Positions 30,398 through 42,009 of a stretch of DNA of 64,000 nucleotides are shown here, piece after piece (position 1 is the stretch's first letter; every line of letters begins with the position of its first letter). Under the pieces are notes generated by a model. It was given only the letters and a program-made list of their open reading frames with translations, was not told the origin of the DNA and made no database searches. Origin of the DNA: Borreliella valaisiana VS116 (GTDB taxonomy: Bacteria > Spirochaetota > Spirochaetia > Borreliales > Borreliaceae). Both the position numbers and the translations under genes were made by a program. Where the stretch lies: NCBI RefSeq assembly GCF_000170955.2, contig NZ_ABCY02000001.1, positions 614,194-678,193 of the forward strand, written 5' to 3'.

Positions 30398-30427
30398 ATG
30401 TTAACACAACTTTATTATAAGTGTCAA
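30398..30427 (-). promoter_or_regulatory. Candidate promoter for initiator tRNA
   Basis: On the minus strand TTGACA (30427-30422) is followed after 18 bp by TAACAT (30403-30398), placing a start about 8-10 bases before the tRNA. The -35 is perfect and the -10 matches 4 of 6. Confidence 0.5.
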
Positions 30428-30450
30428 TTATTTGTTTATTATTAATTTAA

Positions 30451-31806
30451 TTAGACCAAGAAGTATATATCATTTATTTCTTTATATTCTTGTTTTACAA
30501 TTTTTCTAATATTTTGTGTTTTATTTATAAAACTTTGAAACTCATTTTCTGAATTCAAATTTATTTTGATGTAAAGCACAAGTTTGTTACCCTGATTGTG
30601 GAAATTGAGTGTTTTAAAGTTTATATTTAAATTTTTTAATGTGTCTTTTACGCTTCTTTTAAGATCTATATTTTGTTTTGAGAGCAAATTGTTTGCGTTA
30701 TTTATTATTACGTTAAGCCCCTCTTTTATTATGATAAAGCCAATAAATATAGACATAATTTTGTCAAAGCCACTCCACATGTAAGTTGCAAGTAGTAAGC
30801 TTAATGTAATCCCACCATGTGAGAATATACAGTTTTTATCGGCTGAAGCTAATGCTAAGAGAAGTTGGTTGTTATATTTTTTCCCTATTTGGAATTTTGT
30901 TAAGTATTCTATTATTTTCACTATGAAAAAAATGAATGGGGTCAGTGGTATCCACAAGCTTTTTTTAAGGGAATTATTTGAAAATATTTCTAGTATATTT
31001 TTTTTGTCTTCTTCACTGTGGTCGTGTGAGTGGTTGTGGTCGTGTGAGTGGTTGTGGTCGTGATCGTGTGAGTGGTCATGTGTATTATTATTATTGTTTT
31101 GGTGTATGTGCAGATTAAATCCAGACTCTCCCCCAAGAGTTATAAATTTATTTAATCCTGTTGTATTTAAAAATAGTGTAAATCCCGCCATAACTATGAT
31201 TATTCCCATGATAAAAGCTATTAAGCTTTCCATTAGTTTGTGTCCATGAGGGTAGTGGATGGTTTCAGGTTTGCTTGTAATTTTTAAGCTAAAGTAAGTT
31301 ATTGTAGATAAAACAAAGTCGGCCATGACGTGGAAAGCATCAGCAATAAGTGCAAATGAGTTAAAAAGTATTCCAACAGTAAGCTTAGAAGATATTGATG
31401 CTACTTCGGTAAATATAGAGATTATTCCTATTCCCATTACAAATTTATCTTCTTCTATTTCAGATGCTAATTCTTTTTTATATTGAGAATCTTTATTTTC
31501 AAATCCTAAGCTTAAAAGCTCTTCTTGTATTTCAGTAATTTTGCATAAAATTGTTTTAAATTTGTTTTTTTTGCCGTAGTGAATTAAATTGCTAATCATT
31601 ATTCTTTCTATGCCTTCTGATTTAAAATCATCATCAATATAAAAATGAATTATTTTAATTTGATCATCTATTGTTGTTGCTTTAAGGTTTGCGATTAATT
31701 TTGAATTATTTTCAATATAAACGATGTAGATATCTTCTTTTTTTAAAGGATCTAGTTTTAAATAAGCAAATTTATGGATGTTTTTTAAATTTATTATCTT
31801 GACCAT
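30451..31806 (-). CDS. CDF-family metal efflux transporter with N-terminal GNAT-like domain
   Basis: A two-part protein of about 451 residues. Residues about 1-110 look like a degenerate GNAT acetyltransferase fold: IIHFYIDDDFKSEGIERIM in place of the acetyl-CoA loop, then KFKTILCKITEIQ and ELLSLGFEN, which resembles the final Y-x-x-x-GF strand. From about residue 120 follows a cation diffusion facilitator with LIADAFHVMADFVLS (metal-site Asp/His/Asp), a later SADKNCIFSHGG helix, a His-rich cytoplasmic loop near residues 239-264 with more than ten His, and a C-terminal ferredoxin-like domain. Zinc or a similar divalent metal is the likely substrate. I use ATG 31806, with AGGAG 12 bases before it; ATG 31854 has no site. 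Confidence 0.88.
   Translation of the reverse strand: MVKIINLKNIHKFAYLKLDPLKKEDIYIVYIENNSKLIANLKATTIDDQIKIIHFYIDDDFKSEGIERIMISNLIHYGKKNKFKTILCKITEIQEELLSLGFENKDSQYKKELASEIEEDKFVMGIGIISIFTEVASISSKLTVGILFNSFALIADAFHVMADFVLSTITYFSLKITSKPETIHYPHGHKLMESLIAFIMGIIIVMAGFTLFLNTTGLNKFITLGGESGFNLHIHQNNNNNTHDHSHDHDHNHSHDHNHSHDHSEEDKKNILEIFSNNSLKKSLWIPLTPFIFFIVKIIEYLTKFQIGKKYNNQLLLALASADKNCIFSHGGITLSLLLATYMWSGFDKIMSIFIGFIIIKEGLNVIINNANNLLSKQNIDLKRSVKDTLKNLNINFKTLNFHNQGNKLVLYIKINLNSENEFQSFINKTQNIRKIVKQEYKEINDIYFLV
31018..31077. repeat. 18-bp in-frame tandem repeat coding the His-rich loop
   Basis: Two exact copies of GTGGTCGTGTGAGTGGTT (31018-31035 and 31036-31053) followed by an imperfect third. On the minus strand each copy encodes a six-residue unit (NHSHDH). 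The unit length keeps frame, so copy-number slippage would change only the number of histidines. Confidence 0.9.
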
Positions 31807-31927
31807 AATTGTAACATTCTCCTGGTTGTTGCATAATTTTATTAATGTAGGCATTAATGCTACATTTTATCAATTATTAAATTCAAGTTCAATCTTGGTT
31901 TATTAATACAAAAGTAAGGAATATTTT

Positions 31928-32293
31928 ATGCGGCAATCGGATTTTTTTATGAAAAAATGTAAAAAAATTATTTTGAATAATAATTTGCACAGTTTAATTG
32001 AGAATATTAAAAATATTTTTTGTGAGATTTTAAAAGAGTTTGACAGAAATTCATTAGAGGATGTATTTAATTATTATTATGAATCTTATGATTTTAATAA
32101 TAGTTTATATAGCTTTGTAGAAAAATTTGTTCCAATTATTAATTTTTTATTATTTGATGATTTGGAATATAACTTTAATTTTGATGAGAAAAAACTTATT
32201 TTAAATGTATTTAATTTATCTGCTAATACTCTTGAAAGCGACAAATTAAATAGACTTGCAAGTGCTGTAATTTCCCTAAAAATATTAGATTGA
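31928..32293 (+). CDS. Hypothetical small helical protein
   Basis: A 121-residue protein that I do not recognise. It has AAGGA eight bases before the ATG, no signal peptide or membrane segment, is rich in Asn, Phe, Leu, Asp and Lys, and should be largely alpha-helical. It is divergent from the metal transporter and convergent with cdd. There are no cysteine clusters or nucleotide-binding motifs. A real gene is supported by its ribosome site and by its fitting the otherwise empty interval. Confidence 0.75.
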   Translation: MRQSDFFMKKCKKIILNNNLHSLIENIKNIFCEILKEFDRNSLEDVFNYYYESYDFNNSLYSFVEKFVPIINFLLFDDLEYNFNFDEKKLILNVFNLSANTLESDKLNRLASAVISLKILD

Positions 32294-32316
32294 TTTAATA
32301 TTTTTATAAGTTGTTA

Positions 32317-32772
32317 TTATGTTGCTGTTACTCTAAGCAGCTCTTTTCTATTAAAAGGAGCTTTAAGCAAATCTTTTAATATATAAATTTTTGTTGGTGT
32401 TTTATTTTTATTAAATGAGTTAGATTCTGTTATTATTATTTTTGTATCCTGATCAAAAAATTCTGCCATTACTTGCAGGCATATAGCACATGGAATAGCT
32501 TCAGGACTTGTATTAAGCAATAAAAAATCTATTTCTTGTACACCTATGTTTGCAATCATATTTAAAATAGCATTTCTTTCTGCACAGCAAGTTGCGCCAA
32601 AGCTCGCATTCTCAACATTTGTTCCAATAAAAAAATCGTCTGTTTTAGTCTTAATGCAGGCGCCTACTTTGAATTTTGAATATGGAGAATATGAATTATT
32701 TCTTGCTTTTTCTGCCATATAAAATGCTTTATCGATATCTTCTTGTTTTGGTTTTTTCACAATTGCCCCCAT
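32317..32772 (-). CDS. cdd: Cytidine deaminase
   Basis: Zinc enzyme converting (deoxy)cytidine to (deoxy)uridine in pyrimidine salvage, which matters in an organism lacking de novo pyrimidine synthesis; 151 residues, the tetrameric short form. It has GTNVENASFGATCCAERNAI with zinc ligand Cys63 and catalytic Glu65, and PCAICLQVM with Cys95 and Cys98. The N-terminal YSPYSKFKVGA motif is also typical. ATG at 32772. Divergent from the DHH phosphoesterase. Confidence 0.96.
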   Translation of the reverse strand: MGAIVKKPKQEDIDKAFYMAEKARNNSYSPYSKFKVGACIKTKTDDFFIGTNVENASFGATCCAERNAILNMIANIGVQEIDFLLLNTSPEAIPCAICLQVMAEFFDQDTKIIITESNSFNKNKTPTKIYILKDLLKAPFNRKELLRVTAT

Positions 32773-32789
32773 CTGTTATATTTTAGTAA

Positions 32790-35487
<2,698 letters not shown>

Positions 35488-35583
35488 TTAACCATACAAA
35501 TAATAAATGTTAAGATTAGTATATATGTTTATTAGCAAATCATTTTGTATTATACTTTATAATAATGCTTTTGAATAATAACA

Positions 35584-35611
35584 TTGACAAAGCATTATTG
35601 AAATTTATACA
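35584..35611 (+). promoter_or_regulatory. Promoter of the CAT-anticodon tRNA gene
   Basis: TTGACA (35584-35589) and TATACA (35606-35611) with a 16-bp spacer; predicted start about 10 bases before the tRNA. The -35 lies in the loop of an 11-bp inverted repeat (35561-35571 with 35589-35599). Confidence 0.75.
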
Positions 35612-35627
35612 CTTAATAAAAGTTTAA

Positions 35628-35701
35628 GCTGATGTAGCTCAGTTGGTTAGAGCACTCGGCTCATATCCGAGTTGTCGTGGGTTCAAGTCCCTCCATCAGC
35701 A
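35628..35701 (+). tRNA. tRNA with CAT anticodon (elongator Met or Ile2)
   Basis: Cloverleaf with loop CTCATAT, acceptor GCTGATG/CATCAGC fully paired, D-arm GCTC...GAGC, T-loop TTCAAGT. The fully paired acceptor end argues against an initiator. A T50-T64 mismatch sits in the T stem. I cannot decide by eye between elongator Met and Ile(CAU), which needs lysidine; the GGCTCAT context resembles many bacterial Ile2 tRNAs. Confidence 0.93.
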
Positions 35702-35713
35702 TTAGGGGTTTTA

Positions 35714-36262
35714 ATGGTAGTAGGAATTATTCTTGCAAATGGCTTTGAAGACATTGAGGCTATAGTTCCGATTGATATTTTAAGACGGGGCAATGTTAAT
35801 ATTCAAGTTATCAGTATAAATGATAATAATGTTGTGATAAGTTCAAAAGGTGTTTCTTTTTTAACAGATGATGTAATATCAAATTGTAAAGAGAATTATT
35901 TTGATCTAATAATTCTCCCGGGAGGCATGCCTGGAGCCACTAATCTTTTTAATTCAAAAGAATTGGATTTGATTTTAAAAGATATGAATGCTAGAGGTAA
36001 ATTTATTGCAGCTATTTGTGCTTCTCCAGTAGTAGTGCTTGCTGCAAAAGGTCTTTTAGGACTTAATAAGTTTACATGTTATCCAGGTTTAGAAAAAAAT
36101 GTGTTTGATGGTGAGTTTGTAGATAAGAATGTTGTGATTAGTAATAATTTTATTACCTCTAAAGGAGTTGGAACTTCATTTGAGTTTGCCTTTACTCTTC
36201 TTGAAATGGTAAAGGGAAGGCAAATAATGGAAAATGTTAAAAAAGCAACTTTACTTTGTTAG
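35714..36262 (+). CDS. DJ-1/PfpI family protein (YajL-like)
   Basis: A 182-residue cytosolic protein of the DJ-1/ThiJ superfamily. The nucleophile-elbow cysteine is Cys102 in AAICASPVV and the supporting acid is Glu15 in GFEDIEA; LILPGGMPGA is the typical loop. Family roles include protein or methylglyoxal deglycation and oxidative-stress protection; the actual activity here is unknown. The open frame extends left into the tRNA gene, but the ATG at 35714 with TAGGGG eight bases upstream is the true start, only 12 bases after the tRNA. tRNA and gene probably share a transcript. Confidence 0.92.
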   Translation: MVVGIILANGFEDIEAIVPIDILRRGNVNIQVISINDNNVVISSKGVSFLTDDVISNCKENYFDLIILPGGMPGATNLFNSKELDLILKDMNARGKFIAAICASPVVVLAAKGLLGLNKFTCYPGLEKNVFDGEFVDKNVVISNNFITSKGVGTSFEFAFTLLEMVKGRQIMENVKKATLLC

Positions 36263-36293
36263 AGTTAAATATAAAACTATTTAAAATGGCTAT

Positions 36294-36318
36294 AATAAAT
36301 TAATCAAATTTATTTTTT
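36294..36318. terminator. Possible terminator between DJ-1 family gene and ackA
   Basis: 8-bp A/T stem AATAAATT / AATTTATT (36294-36301 and 36307-36314) with a 5-nt loop and a T-run, between convergent genes. The stem is weak because it has no G/C. Confidence 0.4.
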
Positions 36319-36329
36319 AAAATTGAAAA

Positions 36330-37547
36330 TCATAAATTTTTGGGAATTAAATTATAAATGTCTTCAAGAATGGTTGATTCTTCGTTTGTTGGTATTACTA
36401 GTATTTTTACTTTACTCTTAGTGGTTGATATTTCGGATTCTAAATTTTTGTTTTGAGCCATTTCATTTTTTTCAAGGTCCAGTTCTATTCCAATTTTTTC
36501 AAACCCTTTTAGTGCAAGATTCCTTATTCCATAATCGACAATACCAATCCCGCCTGTAAAAACTATTGCATCAATATTAAAATCAAGAATGGCAATGTAA
36601 GATCCAATATATTTTTTTATTCTATATGTCATTATTTCTACTGCAAGTTTTGATTGATATTCTCCTTCTTCAATTTGGTTCCAAATGTCTCTCATATCAT
36701 TTGATTTTCCAGAAATCCCTAGTATACCGCTTTCTCTATTTAATATTTCTTCAATTTGTTTAGTGGTTTTATTTAATATTGTGCTCATTAAATTAATAAT
36801 TGCTGGGTCTATATCACCACTTCTTGTTCCCATTGCAAGACCTTCAAGTGGAGTAATTCCCATACTTGTGTCATAAGATTTTCCATCTTTAACAGCATTA
36901 ATGCTTGCTCCATTTCCAAGATGTAATATTATTAGATTTAGATTGTCTATTTTTTTATTTAAAATTTCTGAGGATCTTTTTGTTATGTAGGAATAAGAAA
37001 GGCCGTGAAAGCCATATTTTCTAATATTGTGTTTTTTATACCAAGAATATGGGGTTGCGTAAAGAAAAGCATGTTCTTTTATAGTCTGATGCCATGATGT
37101 ATCGAAACATAAAACTTGTTTTGTGTGTGGTAAAATTTTAAGTACTGTTTCTATTGCTGTGATTGCACTTGGGTTGTGAAGTGGAGCAAGTTCAGAAATT
37201 TGTTTTAATTTATTTAAAATACTGTTTTTAAGAATTACTGAATTTTTAAAGTCTGATCCACCATGTACAACTCGATGTCCTATTATTTTAATCTCACTAA
37301 TAGTTTTAAGAATTTTTGAATTACTGTTTAGCAGTATTTTAAACATTTTCTCTATTGCTTTTTGGTGATTTTCAATTCCTTTCTCTAATTTTTCTATTGT
37401 TGATCCGTCAGTATTTATAATTTTTACGATTGATTTTGGTAATTTTATTTTTTCAATAATTCCAGATATTAATTTTTTTGAATTTTCATATTGATAAATA
37501 GCAAATTTTAATGAAGAACTTCCTGTGTTTATGATTAATATTTTCAT
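36330..37547 (-). CDS. ackA: Acetate kinase
   Basis: Interconverts acetate plus ATP and acetyl phosphate; in Borrelia acetyl phosphate feeds the mevalonate route via acetyl-CoA and may act as a signal for Rrp2. About 405 residues. Signatures are the N-terminal [24 protein letters not shown], the phosphate-binding loop [32 protein letters not shown] and FTGGIG. I use ATG 37547 with AAGGAAA upstream; the frame is open to 37571, which would add eight non-family residues. Follows mfd by 25 bp in the same direction. Confidence 0.97.
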   Translation of the reverse strand: MKILIINTGSSSLKFAIYQYENSKKLISGIIEKIKLPKSIVKIINTDGSTIEKLEKGIENHQKAIEKMFKILLNSNSKILKTISEIKIIGHRVVHGGSDFKNSVILKNSILNKLKQISELAPLHNPSAITAIETVLKILPHTKQVLCFDTSWHQTIKEHAFLYATPYSWYKKHNIRKYGFHGLSYSYITKRSSEILNKKIDNLNLIILHLGNGASINAVKDGKSYDTSMGITPLEGLAMGTRSGDIDPAIINLMSTILNKTTKQIEEILNRESGILGISGKSNDMRDIWNQIEEGEYQSKLAVEIMTYRIKKYIGSYIAILDFNIDAIVFTGGIGIVDYGIRNLALKGFEKIGIELDLEKNEMAQNKNLESEISTTKSKVKILVIPTNEESTILEDIYNLIPKNL

Positions 37548-37572
37548 TTTTTTTCCTTTTATGCTTGACAAG

Positions 37573-40500
37573 CTATGTGTTTGTTTTTAGTAAGTTAATA
37601 TTTTTATATATGTAATTTATTTTGTCAGATTTTTCAATATTTTTAAAGCTTAAGAATATTGATTTTTGATGTGATGGATTTAATAGTAATAAATTAGGAT
37701 GCTTTTGAACTATTTCTATTATTTTGTTCATAGGAATGCTTTCAGTATTTTTATATTCTATTTCCAGAGTTCTATTTGTTTCTTTTAGTTTTTTTATATT
37801 TAATTTTTTTGCTAAAATTTTAAGTTCAGCTAACATTAATAGACTATTTATTTCTTTAGGTATTGGGCCAAAGTTGTCGTGGATTTCCGATCTTATCTTT
37901 TTACTTTCTTCTTCGGTTTGAATTTCAAAGATTTTTTTGTAGATTAGTATTTTATCCTGTTCATTTTTTGCATAATTGTCAGGAATAAAACCGCTATAGT
38001 TAATTTCAATATCAACTTCTTTTTCTGATGAATTTTTTCCCATTTTTTTTTCAATTGCTTTATTTAGCATTGTTAAATAGCAGTCTAATCCAATCGATTC
38101 AATTTCCCCATGTTGTTCTCTACCAAGCAAATTTCCAACACCTCTTATTTCCATATCTTTCATTGCTATTTTAAATCCTGATCCTAGGTCTGAAAATTCG
38201 GTTATTGCTCTTAGTCTTTCAATAGAGCGTTCATTTAGCTTTTCGCTATCTTGGTACAAAAAATAAGCATAAGCTTTCTTAGATCCTCTTCCAACTCTTC
38301 CTTTTAGTTGATATAGCTGTGCAAGTCCAAACTTGTTTGCATTGTTAATTATTATTGTATTTGCATTTGGAATGTCTATTCCATTTTCAATTATTGTTGT
38401 TGCCAATAAAATTTGATACGCTTTTTTAATAAAATTGTGCATTATGTTTTCAATTTCGTCTCCTGTTAGTTTTCCATGAATTATTGCAATTCTTGCGTAA
38501 GGAGTTAATTTTTCAATTAGTGTTTTTAAATAATGCAGTTCTTCAATATTGTGATTTACTAGAAAAACTTGACCATCTCGAGATAGTTCACTTTCAATTG
38601 CATGTTTTATTAAAAGCTCACTAAACGATTCTAAATAAGCTTCTATTTTTACTCTGTTTTTAGGCGGAATTTTTAAAACAGAAATATCTCTGAGTTTAAT
38701 TAGTGACATGTGAAGAGATCTGGGAATTGGTGTTGCAGAAAGAGCAAGGCAATCAACTGAAATTTTTATTTCTTTAAGTTTTTCTTTTTCCTTTACTCCA
38801 AATCTTTGCTCTTCGTCAATTATTATTAATCCTAAATTTTTGCAGGTGAATTTTTTTGAAAGAATTTTGTGTGTTCCTATTATTATATCAATTTCTCCGT
38901 TTTTTAATTCTTTTAAAATCCGGTTTTCTGTATTGTTTTTTATAAATCTGCTTAATACTTCGATTTTGATTGGAAAATTTTTGAATCTTTTTTTGAATGT
39001 ATTAAAATGTTGTTCCGCCAAGATAGTTGTTGGCGAAAGTACAATAACCTGTTTGTTTCCCATTACAGCCTTAAAAGCAGCCCTCATTGCGACTTCAGTT
39101 TTTCCAAATCCAACATCTCCACAAAGAAGGCGATCCATCACTTTGAAGCTCATCATGTCTTCTTTGATTTCTTTTATTGCTGTTATTTGATCTGGAGTTT
39201 CATCGTATGGAAATTCAGATTCAAATAACAATTGAAATTCGTTATCTTTTGGGTATTTAATACCTTTAATGCTTTCTCTTTTTGAATAAAGTTCTATTAA
39301 TTTATCTGCAATCTCTTCAATTCTTTTTTTTGCGTTTGCTTTATTTTTTATCCATGTTTTAGAGCTAATTTTATCTAATTTAATATTTTTAGGATCACCC
39401 CCAATGTATTTTTGGATTAAATTTGTTTGTTCAATTGGAATAAATAGTTTTTCTCCTTCGGCGTATTCAATTTCAATATAATCTTTTTCAAGAGAACTTG
39501 TTTTTATTCTCTTTATTTGTCTAAATATACCAATTCCATGGTTTATGTGAACTACATGGCTGTTTTTTTCAATCTCAATAAAAGAGCTAATAGCTTTTGT
39601 TTTTGAAGATTCGAAGGTTTTGTTTATTTTTTCCCCTGTATTGAAGATGTTTGATTCAAGAATAATGGCAATTTTTTCTTTTTCTATTATTAAAGAGCTA
39701 GATATTTTTAAAACCTCAATTGATACTTTTGGTAATTCTTTGAAAATGTATTTAAGTTTTTCTTTTTGTGATTCGGATTCTGCTGCAATAATGATTTTAA
39801 ATCCATTTTTTAGCCAATTTTTGAATTCTTCTTTTGCAAGCATGATATTTGAAAAAAAGTTTCTCTCACTTTCAATTTTAAATTCTACAATTTCTTTGGA
39901 TTTAGAATTTTTAATCTTTGAAAATAAAACATCGCTTTTTAGATTGAAGGTTTTAGAATTTAATAGAATTCTTTTTGGATCAATTATATTTTTTCCAGCT
40001 TCTTTTGCTTCTTTATAAAGCTTTTCATATTCTTGGTGTATTTTTTCAATTTCTTTTTCGAAATTGTTAATTTCAAAGTTTACAATAGGTGTGTGTTTTT
40101 CAATCTCATCACTTAAGTAAGTATTTGCTACTAGGGGATAAAACATTTCTTCTGTTTTTGTTTCTTTTTTAAAATTTAACTCTTCAAAAATTTTTTTATA
40201 TTCAACGAATTTAATCTTTGTTTTTAAGTTATTAATAACTTCATTGTTCCAAATAATTTCTTTTTTTGGAAGAATTTGAAATTCTAAAATTTCATTATCT
40301 TGTTTTAATTGGGTTAAAGGATCGAATTTCCTTATTTCTTCTATTTTGTCGAAGTGTAGTATAATTTTTATTGGGTTTTGTTCTCCAAAAGGGTATATGT
40401 CTATAATTTCTCCTTTTGTTGCAAATTCTCCTGGAATTGTTACTCTGAATGTTTTTTCATATCCCAATGTTATGAGATTTTTTTCAATGTCTGATGTATT

Positions 40501-40947
40501 AATTTTAGTATTTTTTTCAATTTTATATATATTTTTTAGTAATGTATTTTCATTTGGTATTTTGCTAAGCAATGATTTTAAAACTGTAATGTATATTCCA
40601 GGATTTTTTTTATAAAAATTTATCAAAAATTTGATTCTTTCGTTAAAAATCGTACTTTTTGAGCCAATGCCCTTGTATACAAGGGGACTAAAATAGTTAA
40701 GCTCAAAGATTTGATCTGTAATTACTTTTAAATCATTTTTAATTTTATCTAATGTGTGCTCGTCTTTAACTATTAATATTATTTTTCCGGTTTTACTATA
40801 TTCTTTGATTTTTTTAATTAAAAAAGCTTTGAAAAATCCTTCATATCCTGTTAATGAAAAAAATGTATTTTGTTCTAAAAATTCTTTCATTTTTTTTAAA
40901 TTGGAATTATTTCTTAATATTGTTGTTAGTTCTTCATCTATATTCAT
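37573..40947 (-). CDS. mfd: Transcription-repair coupling factor
   Basis: SF2 DNA translocase that removes RNA polymerase stalled at lesions and recruits UvrA; 1124 residues, full length. An N-terminal UvrB-homology region is followed by the CarD-like RNA-polymerase-interacting domain ([14 protein letters not shown], about residue 470). Helicase motifs: [16 protein letters not shown] near residue 611, [13 protein letters not shown] as DExx box, [13 protein letters not shown], and [14 protein letters not shown] in motif VI. A C-terminal TRCF domain is present ([14 protein letters not shown]). AAGG precedes the ATG at 40947. Confidence 0.97.
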   Translation of the reverse strand: MNIDEELTTILRNNSNLKKMKEFLEQNTFFSLTGYEGFFKAFLIKKIKEYSKTGKIILIVKDEHTLDKIKNDLKVITDQIFELNYFSPLVYKGIGSKSTIFNERIKFLINFYKKNPGIYITVLKSLLSKIPNENTLLKNIYKIEKNTKINTSDIEKNLITLGYEKTFRVTIPGEFATKGEIIDIYPFGEQNPIKIILHFDKIEEIRKFDPLTQLKQDNEILEFQILPKKEIIWNNEVINNLKTKIKFVEYKKIFEELNFKKETKTEEMFYPLVANTYLSDEIEKHTPIVNFEINNFEKEIEKIHQEYEKLYKEAKEAGKNIIDPKRILLNSKTFNLKSDVLFSKIKNSKSKEIVEFKIESERNFFSNIMLAKEEFKNWLKNGFKIIIAAESESQKEKLKYIFKELPKVSIEVLKISSSLIIEKEKIAIILESNIFNTGEKINKTFESSKTKAISSFIEIEKNSHVVHINHGIGIFRQIKRIKTSSLEKDYIEIEYAEGEKLFIPIEQTNLIQKYIGGDPKNIKLDKISSKTWIKNKANAKKRIEEIADKLIELYSKRESIKGIKYPKDNEFQLLFESEFPYDETPDQITAIKEIKEDMMSFKVMDRLLCGDVGFGKTEVAMRAAFKAVMGNKQVIVLSPTTILAEQHFNTFKKRFKNFPIKIEVLSRFIKNNTENRILKELKNGEIDIIIGTHKILSKKFTCKNLGLIIIDEEQRFGVKEKEKLKEIKISVDCLALSATPIPRSLHMSLIKLRDISVLKIPPKNRVKIEAYLESFSELLIKHAIESELSRDGQVFLVNHNIEELHYLKTLIEKLTPYARIAIIHGKLTGDEIENIMHNFIKKAYQILLATTIIENGIDIPNANTIIINNANKFGLAQLYQLKGRVGRGSKKAYAYFLYQDSEKLNERSIERLRAITEFSDLGSGFKIAMKDMEIRGVGNLLGREQHGEIESIGLDCYLTMLNKAIEKKMGKNSSEKEVDIEINYSGFIPDNYAKNEQDKILIYKKIFEIQTEEESKKIRSEIHDNFGPIPKEINSLLMLAELKILAKKLNIKKLKETNRTLEIEYKNTESIPMNKIIEIVQKHPNLLLLNPSHQKSIFLSFKNIEKSDKINYIYKNINLLKTNT

Positions 40948-40972
40948 TTTTTACCTTTTTGTTTAATTAATT

Positions 40973-40990
40973 TAGTATAATAATATACTA
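40973..40990. promoter_or_regulatory. Palindrome in the mfd / exported-protein divergent promoter region
   Basis: TAGTATA-ATAA-TATACTA (7-bp arms, 40973-40979 and 40984-40990). It contains TATACT- and TATTAT-type -10 sequences on both strands. The 96-bp divergent gap also has TATAAT at 41014-41019 upstream of the rightward gene. It could be overlapping promoters or an operator. Confidence 0.35.
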
Positions 40991-41043
40991 TAGGTATTAT
41001 TACTTTCTTTATATATAATGTGGTTAGGTTTTGAGGGGAGCTT

Positions 41044-42009
41044 ATGAAAATTAGAAAATTGCTTTTTTGTATCTTTTTTACGAATATTTCTTTTGTTTTG
41101 TTTGCAGGGGGAGATTATAATGGTCTTGATTTTAAAATCAAGTTTTTTAATCAATCTATTTATCGTGTCAATAGCAATGTTTTTATTGAAGTTTCTCTTA
41201 GCAATGCGTCTGATAGTGTTTTAACTTTAGAAATAGGCGATATTAATTCTTTTGGCTTTGATTTTGATGTCACTGATACTACCAATATTAAAGTTAAAAG
41301 ACCTATTGAATATGTTAAAAAGAGATCTAAGAATTTTGCTATTCCTGTTAGGAATATGAGCTTGAGACCTAATGAAAAGTTTTCTTTGGTTATTAACTTA
41401 AATCAATTTGTTAAGTTTAGTAAAGATGGAGTTTATTTTGTTAAGGGTATTTTTTTTCCAGACATTTCAGATCCATCTAAGAAAAAAGAATCCAATATTA
41501 TTACACTTTTTTTAAATGATAGTTTTGATGAAAATCCAGGCAGTATAGATCTTGTTAATTTGTCTGAAAATAAGGACATTCAAGATATCTTAAAAAAGAA
41601 AAAATTGTCTCCCGATGAGATTGTTAAATATTTATTAAAGGCATTGCAGCTTGGAGAAAAAGAAAAATTCTTTTTATATCTTGACATTGAAGGCTTGTTA
41701 TTAAATGACAAAGGCAAAGCATACCTTTATAAACAGAAGTTATCATCTGTTCCTAATAAAAATGTAGTTAAAGAGTATAAGGAATATTTATGGAATTCTA
41801 ATAATTCAGATATTTCAAAAGCACCAAATGAATTTTCTATCATTGAGACAACTTATTCTGATACTGCTGGTAAGGTAATTGCTGATTTATATTTTGACGA
41901 TGGGCATTTTTATATTTCCAAAAGATATACTTTTTTCTTCAAAAAATATGATTATTATTGGATAATTTATGACTACATTGTTCAAAATATTGGCATTAAG
42001 GAAAAGTAA
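41044..42009 (+). CDS. Hypothetical exported protein
   Basis: A 321-residue protein with a classical signal peptide (MKIRKLLFCIFFTNISFVLFAG, cleavage probably after AG near residue 23). I do not recognise a family. The first 150 residues look beta-rich (DFKIKFFNQSIYRVNSNVFIEVSLSNASDSVLTLEI), resembling an Ig-like fold, and residues 180-320 are mixed, with a region that may be NTF2-like (VKYLLKALQLGEKEKFFLYLD ... YYWIIYDYIVQ). GAGGGGAG precedes the ATG. Its 3' end overlaps the LysM amidase start by 41 nt, suggesting a cell-envelope role linked to that enzyme. Confidence 0.8.
   Translation: MKIRKLLFCIFFTNISFVLFAGGDYNGLDFKIKFFNQSIYRVNSNVFIEVSLSNASDSVLTLEIGDINSFGFDFDVTDTTNIKVKRPIEYVKKRSKNFAIPVRNMSLRPNEKFSLVINLNQFVKFSKDGVYFVKGIFFPDISDPSKKKESNIITLFLNDSFDENPGSIDLVNLSENKDIQDILKKKKLSPDEIVKYLLKALQLGEKEKFFLYLDIEGLLLNDKGKAYLYKQKLSSVPNKNVVKEYKEYLWNSNNSDISKAPNEFSIIETTYSDTAGKVIADLYFDDGHFYISKRYTFFFKKYDYYWIIYDYIVQNIGIKEK

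Noticed and set aside
31018-31077. Short direct repeats considered as CRISPR
   Set aside because: Units are contiguous, in frame and encode a His-rich loop; there are no spacers and no cas genes.
35672-35713. Upstream in-frame extension of the DJ-1 family gene
   Set aside because: The extension lies in the tRNA 3' half (tRNA-derived MSWVQVPPSA); family alignment and ribosome site favour ATG 35714.
38840-39228. Plus-strand ORFs inside mfd
   Set aside because: Antisense shadows of helicase motifs; no start signals.
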